Part shown: positions 23,641-35,600 of the stretch, in pieces | How positions within the stretch are numbered: position 1 is the stretch's first letter | How the letters are laid out: each line of letters starts with the position of its first letter | Source: Nymphaea colorata | Lineage: Eukaryota > Streptophyta > Magnoliopsida > Nymphaeales > Nymphaeaceae | Assembly (NCBI RefSeq): GCF_008831285.2 | Contig: NC_045146.1 | Coordinates: 4,910,972-4,974,971, forward strand | Length of the DNA: 64,000 nt | Direction: 5' to 3' | Translations under genes and position numbers: made by a program | Notes under the pieces: generated by a model | What the model saw: the letters and a program-made list of their open reading frames with translations, nothing else | Databases searched by the model: none | What the model was told of the DNA's origin: nothing

Positions 23641-24560
23641 TTTTGGATTTAAATAAATACCTCGTAACATTTAGCTTCCAAAACTTTCCTACATCCAACG
23701 TTCATATATTTTGACGGCGGGTTCTTACCATATCATAATGTAGTTTAGATTCAGCTTAAAAGTTGGATCTAGATTGGATGTTAATTTAAAAATCTAATTC
23801 AGATTACATTTTGATTGCAAATTCTTTTTCGGATTTACTCAATTGAATTTGGACTTAAATAAATATCTCATCGGATTTGGATTCAAATCAAATTTAGTTT
23901 AAAAAGTTTCCTACATCCAAAGTCCATGTACTTTGAAAGCCTGTTCTTAACATATCATAATATGGTTTAGATTTATCATACAAGTTGGATATAGATTGGA
24001 TGTGAATTTTAAAATCAAATTTAGATTACATTTTGATTGCAAATACTGGGACTTAAATAAATATCACAACAGATTTGGATGCAAATCAAATTTTGTTTTA
24101 TAAAATTTCCTACATCCAAAGTTCATGTATTTTGAAAGCACGTTCTTAACATATAATGTGGTTTAGCTTCAGCTTAAAAGTTGGATCTAGATTGACTGTG
24201 AATTTAAAATTCAAATTCAGATTACATTTGATTGCAAATTCTGGTTCAAATTTACTCAATTGATTCAGATTTAACAAATATCCCATTGGATTTGGATTCA
24301 AATCAAATTTAGTTTTAAAAAGTTTCCTACATCCAAAGTCCATGTGTTTTGAAATCACGTTCTTAACATATCATAATGTGGTTTAGATTTAGCTTAAAAG
24401 TTGGATCTATATTGGATGTATATTTAAAAACCGGATTCAGATCATATTTTGATTATAAATTCTGATGTAGATTTGGATATAATATGACTTTCTTCGTTCG
24501 CAATCATATTTAAATTCAAATCTAAATACATGAACATCCAGCCCAAAATCCGAACCATTG
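23641..24560. repeat. Four-copy tandem array, about 200-222 bp monomer
   Basis: The phrase CCTACATCCAA opens at 23688, 23910, 24109 and 24326, giving spacings of 222, 199 and 217. Each unit continues with TTCATGTATTTTGAAAGC-like, TTCTTAACATATCATAAT, GTTGGATCTAGATTGGATGT and GATTACATTTTGATTGCAAA phrases. Copies are diverged by substitutions and small deletions. It is AT-rich and non-coding, about 0.5 kb upstream of UMP synthase. A direct duplication of about 27 bp (TATGGTGCACCCTTCCTAAC) at 24591 and 24633 follows it. Confidence 0.85.
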
Positions 24561-24659
24561 ACATGTCTACTTCCTTAAGTTTTCATAATATATGGTGCAC
24601 CCTTCCTAACATAGTTACTTTTCTAAAGAAAATATGGTGCACCCTTCCTAACATAGTTG

Positions 24660-25200
24660 TTGAAATAAAGTGTTTTGTTTATCTTTTTTTGCCGCCCACA
24701 TAATTTATTTTAGTTAAATCTGAGGAAAAATATGTTAATAACTAAAAAAGTATCATTTTCATCATTTTCTTAATAAGGACCACATTTTCATAAAACTTAG
24801 CAAATAAAAGATTGAAATAAGCTTCAGCTAACCTAAGGAATAGAAAACCTTAGTTACAAATTGTCCTAATATTGTTCTTACTCTTTAATCTAATAAATTT
24901 TTGATATATCATAAAAGGCGATAAAATGTAACTTGGTAATACAGTGTAATACTGTAAAAACGAAAACTTCACATGACTTAAACCCTTATATGGGAAAGGG
25001 TCACAATAAAACCTTCAAATATTCAAATTTTGCAAGTGATTACTCGAAATGACTTTCGTGGCAAAGGAAAGGACTCACAAAAGTCGCAGTTGATGTGGCA
25101 ATAAATTTTGCTCAACGATGAAAATGGATTTGAGTTGGAGAGTCTACGTCCACAGTCCATCTCCCATGGATGGACCTTACCGGTAGAATCTTGAGCCGTT
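24660..25200. other. Intergenic; no gene seen
   Basis: AT-rich sequence with no coding or repeat signal that I could support. Confidence 0.4.
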
Positions 25201-25214
25201 ATTATCTGTTCTCA

Positions 25215-25462
25215 TTTTTTTTTTCTACCCACCGGGTGAGCGAGAGGTATCCCATCACCCGAAAAGGCCCAAAGGCTCCCCCATTCCGCCTACGGGGTCC
25301 TGAGCTGCGTCGGTATCAGCGATAACAACGGTGCACCCTTTAACTTGGATGCTACGCCATACCGCCTTAAGACACAGGAACATAGTGCCCACGGGAATCG
25401 AACTAAAGACCTGCCTTAATACAGACCCCTAATTCGACCAACTACGCTATGCCCCTTAAGGC
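25215..25462 (-). mobile_element. tRNA-derived SINE
   Basis: On the minus strand the head reads GGGGCATAGCGTAGTTGGTC, containing a Pol III box A (TAGCGTAGTTGG). About 35 bases later comes a box B (TAGTTCGATTCC). A tRNA-unrelated body follows and ends in an A-run, seen as the plus-strand T-run at 25215-25224. The 7-mer ATCTGTT flanks both sides (25204-25210 and 25470-25476), compatible with a target-site duplication. Box A, box B, A-tail and the flanking repeat together make SINE the best call. It is not a functional tRNA gene because no cloverleaf closes. Confidence 0.75.
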
Positions 25463-25479
25463 TACCCTCATCTGTTGCT

Positions 25480-27180
25480 TTGTCTCGAAAAATTCTCCAA
25501 GCCTTTTGAACTTTTTTGTCCATATGAAAATTCTCTGCGATAATGACATGCACACCTGTACTCAACGCAAAAAAAAAATCAAATAATTTTTAGTTTGGCA
25601 ATCTACTACACAGAGCCTATAGGTCTAGAGATATCAATGGATTGAATTTAGATTACATTAATCCTTAATTATATATGTTTTTTTGGATATTCACATATTC
25701 AAATTCGGATTTGAATTCAAATAAAGAAAAGTTATATTCGAATTTGAATATGATAATCTGATTTTACAATCCGAATGCGATTCGAATCCGATTTTTAAAT
25801 TTATACTCGAATCGGAATTTTCAACCGGATTTTGTCAAATTTCAAAATTTAATGGCATTAGATACATGATGTTTGTCTAAAAATGAATCCAATCTAAATA
25901 CATATCCAAACCCGATCAGATATTTATGTACATCCGAATCTAAATCCGATCAAATGTCATTTATTAAATCTGAATTCGATCCAATTTCTTAATCGGATCC
26001 GATCTATTAGATCGGATATCCAATTCAAATTGAACATATTACATCCCCAATGTTCCCTCAACCTTTGAAATCTAAGTTAATAGCATACCGCTGGAAGGAG
26101 CACACTCTACCCTTAAGAGTCCAAAAAAATAACATTTATGTAATCTTCCACTCCGACTCCCACCAACTATTAAAACAAAAATTTCAAATAATTAACAGCT
26201 TTTTATTATCTTTCCATTTGTCAAAATTTTAAACAGGAGCAGGCTATGTCTTACGGCTCATAACGACGGTCCATATGAAACTGTTTGTAAATGACCAAAG
26301 TACCACTACTCATTAAATGGACTCTTCCCTTATAAGGGCAAAAATGATATGCTCAAATAATGGCTTTATAAAATGATTAAAATGCCCTTATTGATTAAAT
26401 AGACTCTCCCTTGTAAGGGCAAAATGGTATAGCATACCACATAAATGCCCTTACTAAAATACCCCTTGGTTTTAAACTGTGCGACCACGATTTTCTATGT
26501 TACAGCATACCACAGAAATCGTTCTCGCCTAGAACTTTCGATGAGGAAAACTTCATAAAATTTATCATTCTAGACAAGGGCCTTGACGAAACAATGATTT
26601 GCCAGGACCATGAGGTCCTTTCTAGAGATTTGGCAAAGAGTGTCTTGTTGGACTTTTGAAGTGAAAAACTAAACATGCTCAAGTTCATGCATAAAAATAA
26701 CCAGTTAGACATTTAGGTTCTTGCCATGATGCACAATGAGGAGAATAAAGAAGGACAATCTCTTTAGTCTATGATCACTGTCGATAAGCCAGACACAGAA
26801 TGCTGAAGATGAGAAGGGACTGATCCGTAAAATTTTTTCCAACCCCTTAAACCACTCATCATGCGACATAAATAGGAAATCAAAGGTCACTTTGAATGGG
26901 TGCGAAGACGAAAAGATGCATGTTGAAGAGGTGCTGAATCGAAAGGTCACAACTGTTGGACTCTTCAATGCACATTCTCCGACTTGACCCAAGCAACTGA
27001 TATACCATGCAATAGAATGACCTTAAGTCTATACTTTGGGTCTATAAGTTGTCATGCAATACTCTTAACATAACGAGTACAACTAATGTACAATCAACAA
27101 GAATATAGAGAATCAAACTTTATTACTATAATGTGATAATATAAATATAAGTGTGTACCTGATTACAAGGATTCCACTAA
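25480..27180. other. Intergenic; GGAT/AATC-rich block and low-grade repeats; no gene seen
   Basis: Bases 25630-26040 are rich in TCGGAT, GATTCGAAT and ATCCGAT words in both orientations, a diverged relative of the low-complexity block at 11800-12050. Bases 26290-26470 repeat the phrase CTTATAAGGGCAAAA/TGCCCTTA with TTAAATGGACTCT, echoed weakly at 33,840-33,920. Nothing coding is supported. Confidence 0.4.
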
Positions 27181-27189
27181 ACTCTATCA

Positions 27190-29060
27190 TCTTAACATGT
27201 TCGGAAGACAACCTTAGGACCAAACCTTTAGTAAGAGGATATTATATTTTTAGTTCCAATGTCATCAATACATGCTAAATGATTCTCTATCACCTCCTTG
27301 ACAATAAAATACTTCAATTCCATAGCTTACATGACGTAGTATTTTTTTGTTGTTGTTAGAGAAGGATACAACGGCTTCATTGTCACAAAATACTTTGAGT
27401 GGCTTCTCCAATAGATTCAACCACTTTCAATTTTGATATAAAATTCTACAACCAAATAGCCTGTGACGTGGTATCGAAAAGAGCAATGAATTTTGCCTCC
27501 ATGGTGTGGGCAGCAGTAGGACTGCTTCCCATTCTTACAAGAGATGGCACCACCTGCTAGTATGAAAACATATTCAGTGATAGATTTCCTATTGTCAGGA
27601 CATCTACCCAAATCGCATCTAACTAGCCAACAACCACTAGGTGGTCCTTCCTCCAATATGTAATATGTTAACATGTAATCTTTTGTCTCTTGTACGTATC
27701 ACATGACCTCCTTGGCAGTCTTCCAGTGACAAATCCCTGGATTCGACTGAAATATGACCCTAACTGCATACAATATGTTGGGACTGTACCCATTTGTGCA
27801 CACTGCAAGCTGCCAACTGCTGATGCATATGGTATTGTATACATTTGTATATATTTACCTTCAATGTGTGGACAATCTTTCAAATTCAATTTATGCCCTT
27901 TCGCTATAAGTTTTGTGGTAGAAGAACAATTCTCCAACCTATATCTTTTGAGGATCTTATCATTATAAGTCTTTTGAGAGATACCTAATGTGCATTTATT
28001 TTTGTCACGACAAATCTCAATGTCGAAAACATAGATAGCTTTTCCTATGTCTTTCATTTCAAAACAAAAGAAAATAAACTCTTTAGCCTATGTCAACATA
28101 TTTTTGTCCTTGTTTTGCAAGTAACATGTTATCTACATATAGTACCAGATTATAAACTTCTTCCTACTTCTCTTAAGGTATACATATCGATAAATGATGT
28201 TCTCAGTATAACCAAAAGTCTAAGATGACTTCGGTAAACTTGATGTACCATTGTCGGGAGACTTGTTTAACTGCATATATTGATTTATTTAACTTGCAAA
28301 GCAAATAATCTGACTCTTCTTTAAATAAACCTTGGGGTTGTTCTATATAAACCTTTTCATTCAAGTTGCCATTTAGGAAAGTTGGTTTTACATCAATTTG
28401 ATGTGACTCTTAAGTCAAAATGAGCAACAAGGGAAAAAATAATCCTCACTAACTCCTTACTTAAGACAAGAGACAATATTTCCTTACAATCAATGTCATC
28501 CATTTAAGTGAAGTCTTTAGCAACCATTCTTACCTTGTACCTCTCAATTATGCCCTTAGATGCGCTTTTAAACTTAAATACTCATTTACATCTGATGGGT
28601 TTGACTCCTTTAAGCATAATGACAAGGTCCCACCCTTTATTTTAGCCATAGAGTATAACTCTTCTTTCATAGATTTTATCCAGATTGCTTACACTTAATA
28701 ACTTCCATAAAGATGATTGGATCATCATCCATGAAGTCACAGGTTTCTGCAAGTACACTAATCAAGATGAATAGCATATCTCCTTATCCTTGTGGATGTC
28801 CATACATGTGGCTCTAAATTTTCAAATTGAACTTGCCATTTCTGTAATTGCTCACTAGCATTATCCACTAGCGTTTTTTCTGTCATTGTTATATCAGTGC
28901 TTGAATCAACATTCTTTTAATATTTGAATGAAAGATGATAGGAAGTCTATTAGACATTGTATTTTCTGGTTCAAACCTAGCATCCTTAATTTCTTCATAG
29001 GAGAGATTTGCAATGCCTTTATCTCAACATAACCATCTTCAAAAAATCTAGCTTTATCCA
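27190..29060 (-). pseudogene. Decayed Ty1/Copia reverse transcriptase and RNase H
   Basis: Reading the minus strand from 29060: the linker before RT (KSMKEELYSMAKIKGG near 28660), the RT start (IDVKPTFLNG-like near 28400), the INICS/YG-K block, and the catalytic box as YVDNML at about 28122-28145, where YVDDML is expected. Next come the RT tail (KDIGKAIYVFDIEI, LGISQKTYNDKILKRY), YASAVGSLQCAQ at about 27820, and the RNase H block CPDNRKSITEYVFILAGGAI at about 27550-27620. The terminal RNase H segment (KYFIVKEVIENHLACIDDIG) lies at about 27290-27380. Many stops and frameshifts, and the changed catalytic Asp, show that it is dead. Gag and integrase are absent. It is unrelated in position and strand to the Copia element at 12.4-15.9 kb. 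Confidence 0.85.
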
Positions 29061-31560
29061 TTTTGACTATTTATAGTGGATGAGATGAGACAATGGGAAG
29101 GACCTTTAGTGCATTTTCTTAATGAAAAATACATTGTAAGGAAGAATACATTGTGTTTCAGTATACCATGCTCAGTAGTGCATATCAAAATGGCAAGCTG
29201 AAAGTGGAAACCGTATGTTTAAAAAGATGGTTTGTGCCATGTTGAATTATTCAACATTCCATATTACATCAGAGCTAGGTTCTACACCTACGTATATGCC
29301 CAACTGTTTTGCCATGCCAACTGTCTCTCCCTTGTTTGGATCTCTCTTCATCTTTCTCCTTATATAGTTCTCTCCATTTCTTTGCGTTGTTCTTTCTCTC
29401 TGAAGTGATGACTAAAGTATCTGCATCGATTTAAGAAGTGAATGTTGGTTCAACATTTGCGACCCTTCGTTTCCCTTTGTTTCAGCACCTCTTCAACTTG
29501 CATCTCTTCATTTCCACACCCATTCAAGGTGACCCTTGATTTCCTATTTATATCACATGATGAGAGTGGTTTAAAAGGTTGAACAAATTTCTGAAGATGG
29601 GTTCCTGCTCACCTTCGGTATTCTGAGTCTATGCTCATGACGGTGGCTGTAGGCTGGTCTTCATTCTTTTCATTGTGCATCATGGCAGGAATAGGTAAGT
29701 ACCCTAACTGGCTATTTCTATGCATGAACGTGAGCATGGTAAGTCTAGTTTTTACTCCAAAAGTCCAACAATTAGTATTAGAGCAGCCTGCAATGGATTG
29801 ACAATACGAACGATAGCACCCGAATCAACCCACCAACTATTAACTAGAATATTAATCAAATTACATTCATGAGAAACTATACTTCTCACAGTGCAGCTGA
29901 TTTCTTATCATTTTCTTTCAAATTACAAGCATGGCCTAAGTACCCTAAAATATACACATATCTATATATGTAAGACATATATAGATTAAACTAAAATTTA
30001 TAAAATTTACATGATGTAAAACAAGGCCTCTTGCCGCCCCCTTCTCCCTCCCTCCCCTATCTCCACCCTTCTCTCCATCCGCTAGGGTGTAACAGACTTG
30101 CTTTTCAATGTCCCTTCTATGCTTCCACCCCTATCTCCAACCTTCTCTCCATCCGCTAGAGTAGCAGACATGCTTTTCGGTGTCTCCCCTTCTCCCCATC
30201 CGCTAGGATAGCAGACCTCAGTCAGTTCATTAGGTACGATTATGTAATAAATGGAAGCAAATAAAATGTGTGTTAGTTTTGTCTATGGCTATATACATTA
30301 TTTATAGTCGTTTAACCTTAGTGAAAATTGCAGCATCCATGTCTATGTGCATTATATAAGCTTAGTATACTTTAATTTTTTATGTAGAGAAATTGCGGCC
30401 AGGACAAGAGACGTTGCGGCTTGCACAAGGGGCAATGCCCATGCCATCACAACCAGTGCATACTAGCCACTGGCCTGAAATGGTGCCTCAAGAACCCTCG
30501 AGGTGCGCATATGTTGAACTCTTGACCTCCTTTGATATAAATATTGTTCAATTTTAACACTTTCTAAGTCCTGGTTGGCTAAAAAGGTAACTTATTATTC
30601 TATTTTTTTCCAATTTTACAAATGGTCGAAGATGCAAAAGAAAAAGCCAGCATCTTTGTTTCCCTCGTTTTGTTTTTTTCCTTTTTCCTATAAACTGCTT
30701 TACGTTTCCTAGGATTTCCAGCCTCAATCAAGTTCCCAGGTGAGAAAATATATGATTGCAAGGGCAAAGGAAATTTGGTCTTAAGAAATTTATTGCTTGA
30801 ATTCTCAACGACTGATTTTTCCATTTTTATGACATGGGAAAATTGGGGAAGAAAGAAAGTTTTGAGAGTAGAGCGGGACAACTAAAAATAAAACAGTGGA
30901 AGGCTTCAACCTTTTCCACGGAAAATCAATCCCCAATACCTGGGCCAGACCATGGCCAGATCATGGAGAAAGATTTTCTACGATAAATTTTGTTTGTTAT
31001 TTGGGGTGTCATGAGAAAAGTGTTTTCTTGGTTCAAAGGACGCACAAATGCGTTTTTCCTAAGTCTCCAGGACACATTAAATTTGTCCTTGTACCCCTGT
31101 CGACACTCCAATATTGGTGTTTGGAAATGTCACGACATATTTTGGATCTGATTCAGTTAAGACTCAACTCAAAGCACATTAAATCCTTTTTTAGTGAGTG
31201 CATTAATTTTTGTAGGATTTTGTGTATATACATTAGCCTTATTCAAGATGCATTAAATCCTTTTTTCTTTTTAGAAAAATGCATAATTTTTTATAAAAAA
31301 AAATGTATATACTATATGTATACATTATCATGTCCTCGTACTCACATTTTCGTATATACCATACCAATACCTGTATTGGTACTAGTATCCATCTGACTTA
31401 GGGTGGTTCAAGAAGGGCACCCCTGGGGGAGGCCGTGAAGACTGCATGTATCATCTCAAATGTCCAGACATGAAGTTTACCTCACGGTCACGGAACATGA
31501 CAAGAGGCTACCCGTGACTTTGCTTCACTGTTGCAAGTTTTCGACTCAGGTGGTAACGCC
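29061..31560. other. Intergenic; possible LTR remnant and pyrimidine-rich tandem repeats; no gene seen
   Basis: At about 29768-29782 a degenerate primer-site-like string (TTAGTATTAGAGC) follows a CA, hinting at an old LTR border. At 30050-30225 a phrase CTCTCCATCCGCTAG with GCAGAC and CTTTTC recurs three times at about 60-75 bp intervals (imperfect tandem repeat). No supportable coding region. Confidence 0.35.
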
Positions 31561-31564
31561 TAAT

Positions 31565-31917
31565 CTTGGGCATCGGACCAAATACTCGATGGGTACCTGG
31601 TACTTAATCCAACTCATGCCCTGGCTCGGACTGAAAAAAAACACTAGGTCAGCTCGATAATTTAGTAGGCTGACCAAGTGGGCCAGACTAAGCCCGGTTG
31701 GGTTCGATAAGATTTTATTTTTATTGATTTTTATGTATAATCATAATATTTATTATGATTAATTATATTTATATATTATTTTATATTAAAAATATTTTTT
31801 TTAATCAGGCCAAGCCCAAGCTCGGGTTTCGAATGTTGAGCCGGGCCCGAGCTCCGGTTCCAGGTGTTGGGCAGCCCGAGCCCAACTCCTTATTGGCCGA
31901 ACGGCCTGATGCTTAGG
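31565..31917. repeat. Probable hAT-type MITE, GGGCC-rich ends
   Basis: GC-rich ends (left TCTTGGGCATCGGACC; right, reverse-complemented, AAGCATCAGGCCGTTCGG) enclose an AT-rich core, the same architecture as the well-bounded element at 52745-52974. Flanks GCCTAA and GCCTAG may be remnants of a duplication. Fragments of the family also appear near 205-350 and 32690-32830. Confidence 0.45.
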
Positions 31918-32456
31918 CCTAGTTGTGCCTACTTGACAGAATATTGTCTCTGAAACCAAGTTCCAGCAATAGCACGAGGATGAAAACCATTTGCCATGGT
32001 GTCCAATCAGTTTTTTTGGGCATGGTATTGTCTGTATCATTTATGTTTGGGACCCAACTAATTGGTGGCCAAGTTTCAGTGATAGACAGACAGAATCTGG
32101 ATTTTTCTTAGATGCACTAAGAGAGGCACCCCTGTCATCTTCATTATTGCAAGTTTTCTCGCCCTCCCTTTCACTGGACGAATATAAATGAATGAAGAAC
32201 TGTTTGACTAACCGGGGTTTAAGAAACTACCCTTCATAAAAAATGGTCTGATCCAAGATTGCGCCACCATGCAGAATACCAGGGGGAACTTGATAACCTC
32301 ACCCCCAATCCTTCTACAATTAAGTTTGAACTCATTCACCTCACATATTTGTTCAGTGCTTAAAGCATGTCCAAATGTATGAATGCGTTCCTATTCATGG
32401 ATGATTTTACGTCAACTGACTGAACTTTATTTCCTAGACGAGTATATATATATACG

Positions 32457-32625
32457 CCAATGGCAGAGCCAAAAATTTTGTAACTAAGTGGCATTAATAT
32501 AAGAAATCTTAAACTTAAGGGACACAACATGTAATAAATTAAACTATATGTAAAGTTATCATGTAAGTAAGATAAATTATGTAGGTCTGTATGGGCAACT
32601 GCCCATAGGAGCCCCCTCTCTCTGC
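32457..32625 (-). repeat. GGCTCCGCC-family dispersed repeat, copy 2
   Basis: Starts GGCAGAGCCAAAAATTTTG and ends with GGGCAACTGCCCATAGGAGC. The same end words occur at 16962-17050, 44605-44835 and 45503-45720, in varying orientation, indicating a dispersed non-autonomous element. Confidence 0.5.
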
Positions 32626-32629
32626 TATT

Positions 32630-35600
32630 GATATGCTCTGGTTTTACCTTGCTTGTACCCAACTTTATAAAACATACCAAGAAAAAGTTATCGAGTCGAA
32701 CCAAATACCCGGTAGAGGGTCTGGCCTGGTAAAGGATAAACTGTAGGCCTAGCTAGGCCTTACTATTAATGTGTCTGGTAGTAATTGTCCAACTGAGCCC
32801 ACCGGGCCCTTAGCCAGCTTGGCCGGATGCCCACCTCTTACACCTCTTACATGCACACGGTTCAACCAAATTATCAATAAACAAAACCTTTTTTCTGCAA
32901 TTAGAAGGTCAAATACAAATGATGTTAGTTAGGCAAAAGAAAGTAAAAGAAAAAAATTAAGAAAACAAGAAAAGGGACGAAAGGACAATGGCAGCCATGG
33001 TAGCTGGCTGCTTGTTGCAGTAGGAGCAAAGTCAGCAACTGTGGCAGTGAACAGCAATAACATTAACTGCGGCAGACAGAGCATATCTCTTTGATACTCA
33101 ATGTCAGGCAGAAACCTCCATAAACGATTCGAGTACTTTGAGACATCCAATTATTTGGACCAGACCCTAACTCCTTATCGCTTACGCTACTTGGAGCCTA
33201 AGGAACCGGCGATGTAGGTCCTTTCTTCGACACCAAGACAGCCATCAACCACACCTTTTAGTAGAAGGAAATTTCTGGGCAGCGTCCCCTTCTTTTGACC
33301 TAATTGGAGACAAGGATCTGCCCACTTGAAATTCCTTAATAAAAAAAAATATCTTACTTTTCTATCGACAACCTTTTTAAATGAGCACTCTCCTTCACCA
33401 TTAATGCGCCTCAAGTTGAGCCGCTCTACATAAAATGCCAATAAAATATTCGAACTTGCTCCTCTTAATAAAGTGAGCACAGTTTTCTTTGTTTTTTTTT
33501 TTCACTTGAAATGGTTAAAAGAATGAGGGTTCATGTTCCTCTTTCTATTCAAGGGCAAGGACGTTTGAAGTTAAATAATTTGACAAGCAAGCTCCCTCTA
33601 TTGTCATGTCACGCAGCCTTGGCGATTTTGCAGTAGCATTCCAAAAGTAAGATCATTGTTTTTAATTATATGGACTTGGTGGCTTTTTAAAAGTAGGAAA
33701 ATAATTTTATAAAAGTGCGTGTCTGAGAACTAAATGGCGTATAAAATTATATAAATCATCGTTTTGAGTTGTCAATATTTAACGTTTTTTTGTCTTCATC
33801 ATCATCATCATCAAAACATGTTACATGTTATGACCCTTAACAATGGAATATATATTTTGAGCTTAAAATGATTAAAATACCTTTATTAGTTAAGCAAAAA
33901 AATTACCAAAATACCCTTTGTGATAGGAGACGTAGTATCAACGTGCCTTCCCATGTTAACTGGAGAACATGAAAAGCTTTCTCAATGTGAGCTTGTCTAG
34001 AAATATAGCAAAAAATTAGGCCGCGGGCGGAAAAGAAACTTCCGTGAATCCAAAGAAAATCTCTCTCGTTATTCACAAATGATTGGGTTTCAAAATCCCG
34101 AAATTCAAGGTAAGCTTCCTCCCGCTTCACAACGAAGCTGCGTCGAAGTTGTTTCCAAGGCGGATAAAAGAAGAGAAAGAGGGTCGTTGGTAAGCACGAG
34201 CACTGGGAAACTAATGTTCACCAGTTAAAACCAGAAAGCAGGAATAATGGCGACCCATCCCACATCGTCGCTTCGCTTGCCCACCCACAGCCCCCCCGAG
34301 CGAGACTTGTGCCGTTGGCGATAGAGAGAGAAGGAGAGGAATCTGCATAGGTGAGTATAGCCTTTATCGAGGAGTGGACGTTGCCGTCTAGCTGTGCGAA
34401 AACGAAATCAATTCCATCATATATATTGCACATCATTGGCAGTGCATGTCAACTGAAGTGATTGACAGTAATGTTTGTGTGTGAGCAAAGTGGCAGCCTA
34501 TCACGTCCAACAGAACAGCCAAATCCCTCGTCTGTTCTGCGTTTGTGTGTGAACAAGCTTGGCTCCCAAATGCCTAACTGAGTCTCTGTCCTTGATTTTT
34601 ACCTTAACATGCCTCGGCTTTGGCCTAGCAATAACCATTGAACGAGTCCACCAGACTTTAATAAGATTACTTTTAGCTAAAGTACTTTAGCCAAAAGAGA
34701 ATTTGTGGCGAACTCTTTGGCTCTGAAAGCAACAAACGTAGCCAAAGTTTTGTCTAATGCAAAACACAAGTCAAATTGGGAGAATCCCATGAGGTTTCTT
34801 AAACCAAAATCAGAACAGCAGGGTGCGAGGTCATAAGTAATAACTGCTATATTTTAAAACGTATTGCATAAAGAGGCTATTTTTTTAGCTTGGCTGAACA
34901 AAATTGAAGGGGTTAAATCTTATCGTCCTTAGTTTGTAGACAATGTGCTTTACCAGGCTCGCGTCATTTAAACTCTAATTTTTTCAACAGTTCTATGATT
35001 TTATTTATAGTTGTATCCGATCCAAGCGAAAGCTGCCTAACTGTACCTGTTGGAACCAGTCCAACGCACGCACACTTAGATCCCACATACACTGCAAAAG
35101 CAAAAAAGGAGGAACAGGACGCAAGAGGACAGAAAGTGAAAGAGACAAAGAAGATCTCCTGAGGGGATCGTTGTTTGACTTCATGCAAAAGAGACAACAC
35201 ACTTCCCAACTCCTCATCGGACGGTCGGTCATGAGCCTGAAGGGCCCCCTTCTCCCTTCGCACCCCTCCCCTTCATTGGGGCTATCAATGTCGTGTCGGC
35301 CAGGGACATACCCAGTCACGCTCTTCCATTTTCATTTTCCACCGCATTTTCCCAGTTTTTTTTTTCCCTCCATCCACTATGGAGGGAATGTGCTTGGAAT
35401 TCAAGTATCCCGAGGAGGCCAGAATCTTATTTTAATTAATTGTAGGTTAAAGTAAGTTTAGGGATGCTTGGAAACGAAACGATACATTTACCAACTAAAA
35501 TGTTGTGCATCTACAGTTTGTCATTTAGATAAATAGTATTTATGAGAACCGAACTGATGATCAGATTTTTGTAATTTAAACAATAAATAGTATTTATGAG

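Noticed and set aside
25400-25462. Functional tRNA gene at 25.4 kb
   Set aside because: Box A and B are present but the arms do not pair into a cloverleaf, and the unit continues into an A-tailed SINE body.
26500-26992. Frames at 26.5-27.0 kb as a Copia gag
   Set aside because: Only vague similarity (NMLKFMHK-type phrase), not enough to separate from chance.
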